DNA from: Bradyrhizobium diazoefficiens
GTDB taxonomy: Bacteria > Pseudomonadota > Alphaproteobacteria > Rhizobiales > Xanthobacteraceae
Direction: 5' to 3'
Assembly: GCF_018131015.1 (NCBI RefSeq)
Contig: NZ_JAFCJJ010000002.1
Location: 186,001-250,000, forward strand
DNA: 64,000 nt
Shown here: in pieces, positions 27,240-36,558 of the stretch
How positions within the stretch are numbered: the first letter of the stretch is position 1
Layout: the number at the start of each line of letters is the position of its first letter
The notes under the pieces: model-generated
The model's database searches: none
Seen by the model: the letters and a program-made list of their open reading frames with translations, nothing else
Told to the model about the DNA's origin: nothing
Made by a program: the position numbers and the translations under genes

Positions 27240-27376
27240 TGGACCGTTTCCTTCTGTCACGCTCCCAGCTTCAATTACATGGGGAACCGCGAGGAAGGCT
27301 CCAAGGTTCCATTCTGTAAAATTAGGACGCTGCCAAAATAGGACACCGGGGTTTAAGTACGGACCGTATCTGGCAA

Positions 27377-28951
27377 TCACAGATTCCGGACGGCGATAAG
27401 GATGCCGATGAAGGTGGCTGCGATGATCCAGAGCGCCACCGTGCGCCAGCGGTTCTTGCGGCCCTCGCTGCGGCCCATGGCCGCGATGCTCTCCGGCGAC
27501 AGACGCAGGCCCTCCCGCGTCATGGTCTCGAGCTGTTCGAGCACCGCGACCGAGCGCTGCGCGATGTCGGGCAGGCGCATCAGCACGCGGGCGAGGTCGC
27601 CACCGCCGGACAGCGCGCCCTGCACCCGGCCCATGGGCCCGAGATTGCGCTCGATCCATTCGCGCACCACGGGATCGGCGATCTTCCAGATGTCGAGCTT
27701 GGGATCGAAGCCGCGCGCCACGCCCTCGACCACCACCATGGTCTTCTGCAGCAGGATCAGCTCGGGCCGCGTCGTCATGTCGAACAGGCCGGTGACCTCG
27801 AGCAGCAGCGTCAACAGCCGCGCCATCGAGATTTCCTCGGCGGTGCGGTTGTGGATCGGCTCGCCGATGGCGCGGATCGCTTGCGCAAAGTTCTCGACCG
27901 AGTGGTGCGCGGGCACGTAGCCCGCCTCGAAATGCACCTCGGCGACGCGGCGATAGTCGCGGGTGATGAAGCCGAGCAGGATCTCGGCGAGGAAGCGCCG
28001 CTCCTTCATCCCGAGCCGGCCCATGATGCCGAAATCGACCGCGACCAGGCGGCCGGCGTCGTCGAGGAACAGATTGCCCGGATGCATGTCGGCGTGGAAG
28101 AAGCCGTCGCGCAGCGCGTGGCGCAGAAAGCTCTGGATCACCTTGCGGCCGAGATCGGGCAGGTCGACCTGCGCCTCGGCGAGACGCTTGTGGTCGTTCA
28201 GCGCGATGCCGTCGATCCACTCCATGGTCAGCACGTTGTGGGTGGTGCGGTCCCAGTCGACGGTGGGCACGCGGAAATCGGGATCCTCTCGCGTGTTCTC
28301 CGCCATCTCCGACAGCGCCGCTGCTTCCAGCCGCAGGTCCATCTCCATCGCGACCGAGCGCGACATGGTGTTGATGACCTCGATCAGGCGCAGCCGCCGC
28401 GCCTCGGCCGAGTAGGTCTCGGCCTTGTGCGCGACGAAGAAGAAGTCGGAGAGGTCGCGACGGAAGCGCGAGGCGACGTTCGGCCGCAGCACCTTGACCG
28501 CAACCGGCCTGCGGATGCCGTCGCGCAGCACCTCGCCACGATGCACCTGTGCGATCGAGGCGGCCGCGACCGCCGGTCCGAAGCTTGCGAACACGTCCTT
28601 CAGCGGTCGTTCCAGCGAGGTCGCGATCGCAGCTTCCGCCTCGTCCTGCGGAAACGGCGGCAGCCGGTCCTGCAGGCTTTCGAGGTCGCGCGCCATGTTG
28701 AGGCCGACGACGTCGGGACGCGTCGCCAGGAATTGCCCGAGCTTGAGATAGGCCGGGCCCATCCGCGTCAGCGCACGCGAGATCTGCGGCCCCTGCTTGG
28801 CGCCGCGGCGCTCGACGAGGCGGGCGAGTTTGAGCGCGAGCTGCCCGGGCGGCGGCACCAGGTTCGGATCGACCGAGCCGAACACGCCCTCGCGTGCGAA
28901 CACGAACGCGGCGCGGATCAGCCGCGCAAGATGGGTGACGGCAGAGATCAC
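27377..28951 (-). CDS. ubiB: Ubiquinone biosynthesis protein UbiB (ABC1/ADCK kinase-like)
   Basis: A 524-residue atypical kinase-like protein needed for coenzyme Q synthesis. The diagnostic KxGQ motif is [12 protein letters not shown] near residue 70. The A-rich loop replacing the P-loop is [14 protein letters not shown], and the catalytic core includes [20 protein letters not shown] and [11 protein letters not shown]. Two C-terminal transmembrane helices are expected; one clear segment ends the protein ([17 protein letters not shown]). Its ATG overlaps the ubiE stop by four bases, so ubiE and ubiB are coupled. Confidence 0.96.
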   Translation of the reverse strand: MISAVTHLARLIRAAFVFAREGVFGSVDPNLVPPPGQLALKLARLVERRGAKQGPQISRALTRMGPAYLKLGQFLATRPDVVGLNMARDLESLQDRLPPFPQDEAEAAIATSLERPLKDVFASFGPAVAAASIAQVHRGEVLRDGIRRPVAVKVLRPNVASRFRRDLSDFFFVAHKAETYSAEARRLRLIEVINTMSRSVAMEMDLRLEAAALSEMAENTREDPDFRVPTVDWDRTTHNVLTMEWIDGIALNDHKRLAEAQVDLPDLGRKVIQSFLRHALRDGFFHADMHPGNLFLDDAGRLVAVDFGIMGRLGMKERRFLAEILLGFITRDYRRVAEVHFEAGYVPAHHSVENFAQAIRAIGEPIHNRTAEEISMARLLTLLLEVTGLFDMTTRPELILLQKTMVVVEGVARGFDPKLDIWKIADPVVREWIERNLGPMGRVQGALSGGGDLARVLMRLPDIAQRSVAVLEQLETMTREGLRLSPESIAAMGRSEGRKNRWRTVALWIIAATFIGILIAVRNL

Positions 28952-29709
28952 AAACGCCAGCCCGAATGCAGTGCGACGATGCCCCCGCTCAGCGTCTGCC
29001 AGCCCACGCGTGCGAAGCCGGCCTCGCGGATCATGTCGGCGAAGGCGCCTGGCTTGGGAAACTTCCGGATCGATTCGACCAGATACTGGTAGGACTCGGC
29101 ATCGCCCGTGACCATGCGGCCGAGTGGCGGGATCACCTTGAACGAGAACAGGTCATAGAGCCGGTCCAGCCCCGGCATCTCGACGGTGGAGAATTCCAGG
29201 CACAAAAAGCGGCTGCCCGGCTTCAGCACGCGATAAGCCTCGCGCAGCGCAAGGTCGATCTGCGGCACGTTGCGGATGCCGAAGGCGATCGTATAGGCGT
29301 CGAAGCTGCGGTCGGCGAAGGCAAGCGCCTCGGCATTGCCTTCGACGAAATCGATCTGGGTCTCGAGATGCCGCTTGGCGGCACGCTCTCGTCCCACCGC
29401 GAGCATGTCCGGATTGATGTCGCAGACGGTGGCGTGGAAGCCCGCGCCCGCCGCCTTGGCGGCGCGGAACGAGATGTCGCCGGTGCCGCCGGCGACGTCG
29501 AGCAGGGCAAACGGCCGGTCACCCCTCGGCGGATCCAGCGCGTTGATCATGATGTCCTTCCAGACCCGGTGCAGGCCGCCGGACATCAAATCGTTCATCA
29601 GATCATAGCGCGACGCCACGCTGTGAAACACATCGTTCACCAGCGTCTGCTTATCCCCCAGGGGAACGTCCCTGAAGCCAAAATGCGTGGTTTCGCCCGG
29701 CCGATCCAT
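28948..29709 (-). CDS. ubiE: Demethylmenaquinone/ubiquinone C-methyltransferase
   Basis: SAM-dependent C-methyltransferase of ubiquinone synthesis. The 253 residues contain [19 protein letters not shown] and [19 protein letters not shown] near the start. The SAM-binding motif I is [13 protein letters not shown], followed by VCDINPDML and the ubiE signature [13 protein letters not shown]. It is divergent from mutM with an 81-base gap and translationally coupled to ubiB. The role in respiration follows from the family. Confidence 0.97.
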   Translation of the reverse strand: MDRPGETTHFGFRDVPLGDKQTLVNDVFHSVASRYDLMNDLMSGGLHRVWKDIMINALDPPRGDRPFALLDVAGGTGDISFRAAKAAGAGFHATVCDINPDMLAVGRERAAKRHLETQIDFVEGNAEALAFADRSFDAYTIAFGIRNVPQIDLALREAYRVLKPGSRFLCLEFSTVEMPGLDRLYDLFSFKVIPPLGRMVTGDAESYQYLVESIRKFPKPGAFADMIREAGFARVGWQTLSGGIVALHSGWRL

Positions 29710-29790
29710 TACTCTACTCCGCGATGCCGACCATAGCGCGGCCGGCGCAATGGCGCTATCACACCGCCCTCATAAGGTGAATGCCTGACC

Positions 29791-30672
29791 ATGCCCGAAT
29801 TGCCTGAAGTCGAAACCGTTCGCCGCGGCCTTCAGCCGGTCATGGAGGGTGCGAAAATACTCACCGCGGAGGCCCGCAGGCCCGATCTTCGCTTTCCGTT
29901 CCAGCCGGATTTCGTGGCCCGGCTACAGGGGCAGGTGGTCACGGGGCTGGGGCGCCGCGCAAAATACCTCATGGCCGATCTCGCCTCCGGCGACGTGCTG
30001 CTGATGCATCTGGGCATGTCGGGCTCGTTCCGCGTCATCAAGCCGGACGACGAGGCCGCGCCCGGCGAGTTTCACTATCCGCGGGCTAAGGATTCCGCGC
30101 ATGACCACGTGCTGTTTCGGATGTCCTCCGGCGCCGACATCGTGTTCAACGATCCGCGCCGCTTCGGTTACATGAAAGTGATCGCGCGCAATGCGCTCGA
30201 CGAGGAGCCGCTCTTGCGCGGGCTCGGCCCCGAGCCGCTCGGCAATGCGTTCGACGCCGCGATGCTGGCGCGCTCCTGTCAGGACAAGACCACCAGCCTG
30301 AAGGCCGCGCTGCTCGACCAGCGCGTCGTGGCGGGGCTTGGCAACATCTATGTCTGCGAAGCGCTGCACCGTTCGCACCTGTCGCCGCGACGCATCGCCG
30401 CGACGCTGTCAACCAGGAAGGGCGAGCCGACCGATCATGCGAAGAGATTGGTCGGCGCGATCCACACCGTGCTGAACGATGCCATCAAGGCCGGCGGCTC
30501 CAGCTTGCGCGACCATCGCCAGACCACCGGCGAGCTCGGCTATTTCCAGCATTCCTTCAAGGTCTATGACCGCGAAGGCGAGAAATGCACGACACCCCGC
30601 TGCGGCGGCACCATCAAGCGCTTCACCCAGAACGGCCGCTCGACCTTCTGGTGCCCGAAATGTCAGAAGTAG
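29791..30672 (+). CDS. mutM: Formamidopyrimidine-DNA glycosylase
   Basis: Removes 8-oxoguanine and ring-opened purines, then cleaves the abasic site. The 293 residues begin [14 protein letters not shown], so Pro2 (the nucleophile after Met removal) and Glu3 are intact. The helix-two-turn-helix has [19 protein letters not shown]. The C-terminal zinc finger has four cysteines in CTTPRCGG and FWCPKCQK. Divergent from ubiE; a GNAT gene follows 6 bases after the stop and is probably co-transcribed. Confidence 0.98.
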   Translation: MPELPEVETVRRGLQPVMEGAKILTAEARRPDLRFPFQPDFVARLQGQVVTGLGRRAKYLMADLASGDVLLMHLGMSGSFRVIKPDDEAAPGEFHYPRAKDSAHDHVLFRMSSGADIVFNDPRRFGYMKVIARNALDEEPLLRGLGPEPLGNAFDAAMLARSCQDKTTSLKAALLDQRVVAGLGNIYVCEALHRSHLSPRRIAATLSTRKGEPTDHAKRLVGAIHTVLNDAIKAGGSSLRDHRQTTGELGYFQHSFKVYDREGEKCTTPRCGGTIKRFTQNGRSTFWCPKCQK

Positions 30673-30678
30673 CAGGCC

Positions 30679-31233
30679 ATGCAGACGCCGCAGCTTGAAA
30701 CCGGGCGGCTGATCCTGCGACCGCTCGCGCTATCCGACGCGCCGGCGATCCAGCGCCATTTCGACAACTGGAACATCATCCGGCATCTCTCCACCATCGT
30801 GCCCTGGCCCTATCCCGCCGACGGTGCGGAGACCTTCGTCAGGATGCAGCTCGACAGGATCTCGGCCGGCGAGGAGATCCATCTCTGGGCGCTGGTGCTC
30901 AGGGGCGGCGACGGCGAGGCGATCGGCAACATTCATCTGCGGCCGCGCGCCGAGGGCCTGAAAGGCAATCGCGGTTTCTGGCTCGCCGAGCCCTACTGGC
31001 GGCGCGGATTGATGACGGAGGCGATTGCCGCGGTGAACGATTTCGCCTTCCTCACGCTCGGCCTCGATCACTTCCACGTCTGCAACGCCGCCACCAACAC
31101 GGCCTCGCGCCGGGTCAAGCAGAAGACCGGCGCGGAATTCGTCGGCTTCATCGAGCTGCCGCATCACGGCGGGCAATCGAAGGCCGAGAAGTGGATCGTG
31201 AGACGAGAAACCTGGCTGCGCGGCAGGTTGTGA
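30679..31233 (+). CDS. GNAT-family N-acetyltransferase (RimJ-like)
   Basis: A 184-residue acetyltransferase of the RimJ/RimL-like subgroup that starts LETGRLILRPLALSDAPAI. The acetyl-CoA binding region is GFWLAEPYWRRGLMTEAIAAVNDFAF, where the R-x-x-G-x-x/A motif is RRGLMT. VCNAATNTASRRVKQKTGAEFVG completes the fold. Members acetylate protein N-termini, antibiotics or small amines; the substrate here is unknown. It is 6 bases downstream of mutM. Confidence 0.88.
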   Translation: MQTPQLETGRLILRPLALSDAPAIQRHFDNWNIIRHLSTIVPWPYPADGAETFVRMQLDRISAGEEIHLWALVLRGGDGEAIGNIHLRPRAEGLKGNRGFWLAEPYWRRGLMTEAIAAVNDFAFLTLGLDHFHVCNAATNTASRRVKQKTGAEFVGFIELPHHGGQSKAEKWIVRRETWLRGRL

Positions 31234-31255
31234 CTGGGGGCTAAATGCTCACCCG

Positions 31256-31341
31256 GCGTCATGGCCGGGCTTGTCCCGGCCATCCACGTTCTTCTCCCCT
31301 GTAGCCAAGACGTGGATGCCCGGGACAAGCCCGGGCATGAC
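31256..31341 (+). repeat. Paired-hairpin intergenic repeat, family B copy 1
   Basis: An 86-bp block with the hairpin ATGGCCGGG-CTTGT-CCCGGCCAT, a spacer, then GATGCCCGGG-ACAAG-CCCGGGCATG. An almost identical 86-bp block with the hairpin types swapped lies at 38446-38531. Confidence 0.88.
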
Positions 31342-31457
31342 GGATGGATGAGGTCTAAACGCGAAGCGAAGCAATCCGGCGGGGCTGGCAGCCGGATTGC
31401 TTCGTCGCTGAGGCTCGTTTTCGGACGGCGACGAGCCTGCCCGAGCGATTGCCCCGC

Positions 31458-32201
31458 TCAGGATGCCGGCGTGGTGGTCTCGTCCAGCTCGTGCTCGGCG
31501 GCGGCGAGCAGCACGCCGTCCGCGGCCGACATGACCTGGTCGATCAGGACATTGGTGGTGGCCTCGAGCTCGAGGCGGTTCTCGATCCAGCGCCACAGGC
31601 CGCGGATCTCGGCCGCCGACTTGCCGTTCGGAGCGTATTCGCTGACGGCGAGGCCGTTGGCGAGCGCGTCCTGGTGGTCGTTGCGCATCACGATCAGCGG
31701 GCGCGCCAGCACGTCTGCGAGATCAAGCGCGGCTTCCTCGGCGAGCGTGTGGGTTGCATTGTCGATGCGCTGGCCGCGAATCGGCGTCTGGTTCAGCACG
31801 AAGCTGTAGGGCCGCTTCCAGGCGCGCGCGACGCTGAGGGTCGAGGCGGTGGCCTCGATGTCGGCGACGGTCGGGCGGGTCGGGATCAGGCAGAGATCGG
31901 AATAGCGGATCGCGGCAGTGGTCACGGCGCTGAGGCCGGCTGCGGTGTCGACGATCGCGATCTGCAGGCCGCTGTCGGCCAGCATTTTCAGGCGCGGCTC
32001 GAAGTCGGCGGCATAATAGATCGGCTCGACCACGGGCTCGTCGGTATCGCGGCGGCGCTGCCAGTTGGACAGGGTGCCCTGCGGGTCGGTCTCGATCAGG
32101 CGGACGGAGAAGCCGGCCTGCCTGGCGGCCAGCGCGAGGCCGATGGCAAGCGTGCTCTTGCCGCTGCCACCCTTTTGGGTGGCCAATACGATCGTGTGCA
32201 T
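31458..32201 (-). CDS. Orphan ParA-family ATPase
   Basis: A 247-residue deviant-Walker ATPase: the P-loop at the N-terminus is ATQKGGSGKSTLAIGLALAA, and switch residues include the IETDPQGTLSNW aspartate and AIVDTAAGL. ParA proteins use ATP-driven DNA binding to position chromosomes, plasmids or protein clusters. No parB gene or parS-like site is next to it, so it is an orphan. The sequence is not close enough to MipZ or MinD to name it. It is isolated, with palindromic repeats on its downstream side. Confidence 0.85.
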   Translation of the reverse strand: MHTIVLATQKGGSGKSTLAIGLALAARQAGFSVRLIETDPQGTLSNWQRRRDTDEPVVEPIYYAADFEPRLKMLADSGLQIAIVDTAAGLSAVTTAAIRYSDLCLIPTRPTVADIEATASTLSVARAWKRPYSFVLNQTPIRGQRIDNATHTLAEEAALDLADVLARPLIVMRNDHQDALANGLAVSEYAPNGKSAAEIRGLWRWIENRLELEATTNVLIDQVMSAADGVLLAAAEHELDETTTPAS

Positions 32202-32377
32202 GGAAGATGCGTCCTTTGAAATGCCGGGTTCTGGGTAACGCCACGCGAACGTGCACCGCTTCGCGATGCTGAGCGCTTCTCGCTCAGGACGTGCCCTGCC
32301 CGATCCAAAGGGGACCGCGGAAAGTCCGAATCAATGCCAAGGATGATGGCCAAATCTTGAATATCAGCTAATCCGTA

Positions 32378-32398
32378 CCACTACTGGACCCGTAGTGG
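32378..32398 (+). promoter_or_regulatory. Inverted repeat upstream of ggt
   Basis: CCACTAC-TGGACCC-GTAGTGG has perfect 7-base arms and ends 44 bases before the ggt ATG. There is no U-run, so it is more likely an operator or leader stem than a terminator. The binder is unknown. Confidence 0.45.
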
Positions 32399-32442
32399 CC
32401 CGTGTGTTGTGCTGCCGCCGTCAAAGAAAGCGGGCAGGCGAG

Positions 32443-34122
32443 ATGAGCGCCAATTGGCGAGACCGGACGGCGACGACCTTTGAATGTCAGAAGATGCCGG
32501 CGGTCTCGAGCCGCGGCATGGTGGTCAGCAATCATCCGCTGGCCTCCAGCGCCGGCGCCGAGATGCTGGCGGCCGGCGGCAACGCCATCGATGCCGCGAT
32601 CGCGACCCTGTTCACGCTGACCGTGGTCGAGCCGATGATGGTCGGCATCATCGGCGGCGGCATGGCGCATATCCGCCTCGCCGATGGCAGCCACCGTTTC
32701 ATCGACGGCCAGAGCACCGTGCCGTCGTCGGTGCGCGACACCACCTACGCTTCGAAGCCGGGCTCGGCGCATGACGTGTTCGACACGGTCGGCAACGAAA
32801 ACATGACCGGGCCGAAGGCCGTTGCGGTGCCGGGCTCGCTGAGAGCGTGGTGCGAGACGCAGCAAAGGTTCGGCACCATGCCGCTCGCCGACGTGATGCA
32901 GCCCGCGATCAAGCACGCCGCGCGCGGCTATGCGGCGACGCCGTACTTGCATGAATGCATCAGCGAGAGCGCGGCCGAGATGCGCAAGGACGCGCCGATC
33001 GCGGCGATCTTCCTGCCGGGCGGCGAGCCGTTGAAGGCCGGCGAGCGCGTGGTGCAGGCCGAATATGCCGAGACCCTGCGCCATATTGCCGAGCACGGCG
33101 AGGGCGCGCTCTATCAGGGGCCGCTTGGCGATATCCTCGTCGACTACATGGAGCGGACCGGCGGCTTCATCCGCCGCAACGATCTCACCGGCTACAAGAC
33201 CGCGGAGCGGCAGCCGATCCGCGCCGACTATCGCGGCTGGACCATTTTCGGCCCGCCGCCGCCCGCGGCCTCCGGCGTGCACATCGCGCAGATGCTGAAC
33301 ATTCTGGAGGGTTTTGACATCGGCGGTCTTGGCTTCGGCACGCCTGAAACGATTCACTACCTCGCAGAGGTCCTCAAGGTTGCGTTCGCCGATCGCGCCG
33401 CGGCCAGCGGCGATCCCGATTATGTCGGTGTGCCCGTCGAGAAGCTCACGTCAAAGGCCTATGCCGAGGAGCGCCGCCGCGCGATCGATCCGGCTCGCGC
33501 GCGGGCCTTCGGCGCCGGCGTGTCGCAACTCGAGGGCGCACACACCACGCACATGACGGCGGCGGATTCCTTCGGCAACGTGGTCGCGACCACCCAGACC
33601 ATCAACAATCTGTTCGGCGCCAAGATCATGATCCCGGGCTTAGGGGCCATCGCCAACAACTACATGAACCTGTTCGATCCGCGTCCCGGCCACGCGCTGT
33701 CGCTGGCGCCGGGCAAGCGCGTCACCACCTCGATGTCGCCGATGATGGCGCTGCAGGGCGGCAGGCTGCGCTATGCGCTCGGCCTGCCCGGGGGCAAGCG
33801 CATCTTCCCGAGCGCGATGCAGGCGCTGGTCAATCTGATCGATCACGGCATGAGCCTGCAGGAAGCGGTCGAGGCGCCGCGGGTGTGGACCGAGGGCAAT
33901 GCGCTCGAGGTCGAGCAGGCGGTGCCGGCGCGCGTGCGTTCGAAGCTCGCGGAGCTCGGCCACAAGGTGCAGCCCGTCGCGACGGTCGCCGGCGGCATGA
34001 ACGGCATCGCTTTCCACGACGACGGCACCATGACCGGCGCCGCCTGCTGGCGCGCCGACGGCACGCCGGTCGGGATATCAGGTGGTCTTGCGAAGGCCGG
34101 AGTCAGGTTCAGGCTGGGCTAA
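32443..34122 (+). CDS. ggt: Gamma-glutamyltransferase family protein
   Basis: An N-terminal nucleophile hydrolase that transfers or hydrolyses gamma-glutamyl groups such as in glutathione. The 559 residues have the family start NHPLASSAGAEMLAAGGNAIDAAIAT and GIIGGGMAHI. The autocleavage site is the Thr of AHTTHMTAADSFGN, where the nucleophilic threonine begins the small subunit. Further motifs are TSMSPMMAL and GLPGGKRIFP. There is no signal peptide, so it is probably cytoplasmic, unlike E. coli Ggt. The ATG at 32443 is chosen because the upstream extension is basic and unlike the family. Confidence 0.92.
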   Translation: MSANWRDRTATTFECQKMPAVSSRGMVVSNHPLASSAGAEMLAAGGNAIDAAIATLFTLTVVEPMMVGIIGGGMAHIRLADGSHRFIDGQSTVPSSVRDTTYASKPGSAHDVFDTVGNENMTGPKAVAVPGSLRAWCETQQRFGTMPLADVMQPAIKHAARGYAATPYLHECISESAAEMRKDAPIAAIFLPGGEPLKAGERVVQAEYAETLRHIAEHGEGALYQGPLGDILVDYMERTGGFIRRNDLTGYKTAERQPIRADYRGWTIFGPPPPAASGVHIAQMLNILEGFDIGGLGFGTPETIHYLAEVLKVAFADRAAASGDPDYVGVPVEKLTSKAYAEERRRAIDPARARAFGAGVSQLEGAHTTHMTAADSFGNVVATTQTINNLFGAKIMIPGLGAIANNYMNLFDPRPGHALSLAPGKRVTTSMSPMMALQGGRLRYALGLPGGKRIFPSAMQALVNLIDHGMSLQEAVEAPRVWTEGNALEVEQAVPARVRSKLAELGHKVQPVATVAGGMNGIAFHDDGTMTGAACWRADGTPVGISGGLAKAGVRFRLG

Positions 34123-34129
34123 TTTAGAT

Positions 34130-34273
34130 CTCGTGCCCCGGACGCAGCGCAGCACCTCTTCGGTGATGCGCTGCAGAGCCGGGGCCCAGCATTTCTTGCG
34201 CTGGGTTGGCGGCATGGGTCCCGGTTCAGCGGCGCGGCATTTCATGCCGCACCGCGCCCGGGACACGAGAGAG
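34130..34273 (+). repeat. Large palindromic intergenic repeat, family A copy 3
   Basis: The block opens CTCGTGCCCCGGACGCAGCG and closes CACCGCGCCCGGGACACGAG, so the ends are near-inverted. GAGCCGGGGCCCA and TGGGTCCCGGTTC are internal. It occupies the convergent ggt/pseudo-protease gap and is related to copies at 7860 and 16400. Confidence 0.85.
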
Positions 34274-34284
34274 AATTGCTTGGC

Positions 34285-35646
34285 CTATTTCCGCACGCAG
34301 ATCACGCGCACCACGGCCGCCTTCGCGTCCGCCGACGTGCCGTTCGCGGTGACGTCATTGGCCTTCAGGAAATCGCGCACCGTATCCGCGGAGACCATCA
34401 CCGCCTGCGACGCCGGGACGGATGTCGCGGGTCCCGCGACCATCGCCGGCTTCAGCAAGGCAACGCCGGCGAACTTGCCGTCGCCGTCGATGGCCGGCGC
34501 GCCGGAGAAGCCAACCGCCGGCGGCGGCGACAGCGCGGAATCGCTTGCCGTGACGGGTGCCAGCGCGCCCTTGAGGTTTGAGACGCCGGCCGCGCCGCCC
34601 TGGCTTTGCGGATCGGCGATGCCGATGACATCGACACTCGTCTTCGCCGCGCCGCCGGCAAGGCTCAGCGGCTTCAGGCCGCGCGCGCCGTAGATGTGCA
34701 GCAGCGCGAGATCGTGCTCCTTGTCCTCGGCGAGGCGGTCGGCGCTGCCGTGGCCGCCGATCGTGATGGCGAGACAGCCGTCGGTGACGAGGCGGTCGGC
34801 GAGAATCGCACCGTCGTCGCTGACGACGATGCCGGTGCCGTATTCGACGGTTTTGCGCGGCGCCGGGCCCGCCAGCGGTCCTGCCGGAAACGCATTGAAC
34901 GCACTCGACATCGCGATCACGACCGGCTCGACCGTGTTCTCGGTGGCCTGGTCGTAGAGGATCGTCATGACGCGGACTTCGTCGCCCTTGAAGGTGCCGC
35001 GCACGTAAAATTTCTTCAGGCCCTGCAATCCCGACAGCACGAAGAAATCGGGCTTCACCACGGTGTAGTCGACCTTGCGCCCGGCGGGCTCCTTCTTATC
35101 CGCTTCGGCAAGCTTCGCCGTCGTCGGGTTCGCCTCCTTGCGGCGGCTGAGCAGTACCTGCACCGTGCCGGTCGGCGAGGTCCATTTCGAGCCGTTGGCG
35201 TCGGTCGCCTGCTGCGGCACCAGCTTGCCGGGGATGCCGAGCCGTGCGCCGCTGACGGGCTCCGTCACGATCTTCCAGCCGACGCTGTCCTGCTTGCGCC
35301 GCGCGGTCTCGGCGAGCGCGGCGCGTTCCTGCGGATTGAGCACGCCGGTAGGCTTGCCGCCCTTGTTCTTCTGGTATTCCTTGATGGCGTTGATCATGCG
35401 CTCGCTGACGTCGCCGGTGATGGCGCCGTTATACTCGCCGACCCAGGCGAGGTCGGACTGCAGCAACAGCCGCTCGGCCTGCGCCATCGCGTCCGCCGTC
35501 TCGGATGGCGTCTGCGTTGCGGGGGGACGGATCGGAACGGTCTGGACGACCTTCGGCCTGATGCCCGGCGCCTGTGGCGCGGTAGTCTGGGCGCTCGCGC
35601 CTGCGGCGGTCGCCAACATCAGTGTTGCCGCGAACATCGATCTCAT
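34285..35646 (-). CDS. Secreted trypsin-like protein without catalytic His, plus PG-binding region
   Basis: A 453-residue exported protein. The signal peptide at 1-19 ends ATAAGASA. Residues about 60-120 (LLLQSDLAWVGEYNGAITG, AIKEYQKNKGG) look like a peptidoglycan-binding helix domain. The C-terminal half is trypsin-like: GTGIVVSDDGAILADRLVTD, then DLALLHIYG (Asp) and VGFSGAPAID (Ser in GxSGxP). The histidine that should follow ILTNA is missing; the sequence reads LADRLVTDG. So it probably lacks protease activity and acts as a binding or scaffolding protein. The ATG at 35646 begins the signal peptide. Role unknown. Confidence 0.8.
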   Translation of the reverse strand: MRSMFAATLMLATAAGASAQTTAPQAPGIRPKVVQTVPIRPPATQTPSETADAMAQAERLLLQSDLAWVGEYNGAITGDVSERMINAIKEYQKNKGGKPTGVLNPQERAALAETARRKQDSVGWKIVTEPVSGARLGIPGKLVPQQATDANGSKWTSPTGTVQVLLSRRKEANPTTAKLAEADKKEPAGRKVDYTVVKPDFFVLSGLQGLKKFYVRGTFKGDEVRVMTILYDQATENTVEPVVIAMSSAFNAFPAGPLAGPAPRKTVEYGTGIVVSDDGAILADRLVTDGCLAITIGGHGSADRLAEDKEHDLALLHIYGARGLKPLSLAGGAAKTSVDVIGIADPQSQGGAAGVSNLKGALAPVTASDSALSPPPAVGFSGAPAIDGDGKFAGVALLKPAMVAGPATSVPASQAVMVSADTVRDFLKANDVTANGTSADAKAAVVRVICVRK

Positions 35647-35731
35647 GACAAATCCAGCCTTGAACGCGCCGCCATTGAAGCACATCTCGTTGGTCGCGAA
35701 CAATCTCAGGGTGGTTCAGGAGTAGAGCAAG

Positions 35732-36538
35732 GTGGTGCTGAGCCCGGACGAACTCGAACGCTATGCCCGCCATATCGTGCTGCGCGATGTCGGCGGTCCG
35801 GGCCAGGCCGCGCTGAAGCGCGCCTCCGTGCTGGTGATCGGCGCCGGCGGGCTCGGCGCGCCGGCCCTGATGTATCTGGCCGCCGCCGGCGTCGGCACGC
35901 TCGGGGTGGTCGACGACGACGTGGTGTCGCTGTCCAATCTGCAGCGGCAGGTCATCCACACCACGCCCGACATCGGCCGTCACAAGGTTCAGAGCGCGGC
36001 GGAGCGGATCGCCGCCCTCAATCCGCATGTGCACTTCGTCGGCCACGCCACCTGGCTCAACGCCGACAATGCGCTGGCGCTGATCGGCGACTACGATCTC
36101 GTGCTCGACGGCTCCGACAATTTCTCGACGCGCTATCTGGCCTCGGATGCCTGCTTCTTCGCGCAGCGGCCGCTGATCACGGCCGCGCTCGGCACCTTCG
36201 ACGGCTCGCTCACCACCATCCGCGCGCACGAGAAGAACGAGGACGGTGAGTTCAACCCGACCTATCGCTGCCTGTTCCCGGAGGCGCCGCCGCCCGGCAC
36301 GGTGCCGGCCTGCGCCGAGGCGGGCGTCATGGGCGCGCTCGCCGGTGTCATGGGCTCGATGATGGCGCTGGAGGCGATCCGCGAGATCGTCGGCTTCGGC
36401 GACGGTCTCGTCGGCCGTCTCCTGATGATCGATGCGCGCGCGATGCGTTTCGAGACGCTGCGTTATGCGCGTGATCCGGCCAATCCGCTCAACGGCGATG
36501 GGCCCGTGATCACGGACCTCAGCGCCCATCGCACCTGA
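35732..36538 (+). CDS. moeB: Molybdopterin-synthase adenylyltransferase (MoeB-like)
   Basis: E1-like enzyme that adenylates the C-terminal glycine of MoaD for molybdopterin synthase. The 268 residues include the nucleotide motif VLVIGAGGLGAPAL, the arginine/ARHIVLRDVGG start, DDDVVSLSNLQRQVIH and DGSDNFSTRYL. The catalytic cysteine is in VPACAEAG. The zinc-binding pairs of E. coli MoeB are missing: PCYRC is PTYRCLFP and no second CxxC follows. Start is a GTG at 35732 with AGGAG upstream. ThiF-type function cannot be excluded from sequence alone, but the length and motifs favour MoeB. Confidence 0.88.
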   Translation: MVLSPDELERYARHIVLRDVGGPGQAALKRASVLVIGAGGLGAPALMYLAAAGVGTLGVVDDDVVSLSNLQRQVIHTTPDIGRHKVQSAAERIAALNPHVHFVGHATWLNADNALALIGDYDLVLDGSDNFSTRYLASDACFFAQRPLITAALGTFDGSLTTIRAHEKNEDGEFNPTYRCLFPEAPPPGTVPACAEAGVMGALAGVMGSMMALEAIREIVGFGDGLVGRLLMIDARAMRFETLRYARDPANPLNGDGPVITDLSAHRT

Positions 36539-36558
36539 TTGCAACGGGTCCTTGGACC

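Noticed and set aside
27240..28220. Upstream extension of the 95-residue gene across ubiB
   Set aside because: It is an alternative frame inside ubiB. A ribosome site lies just before the ATG at 27239.
31458..32201. MipZ or MinD
   Set aside because: The ATPase fold is shared, but there is no MinD-type amphipathic C-terminus and the MipZ neighbourhood is absent.
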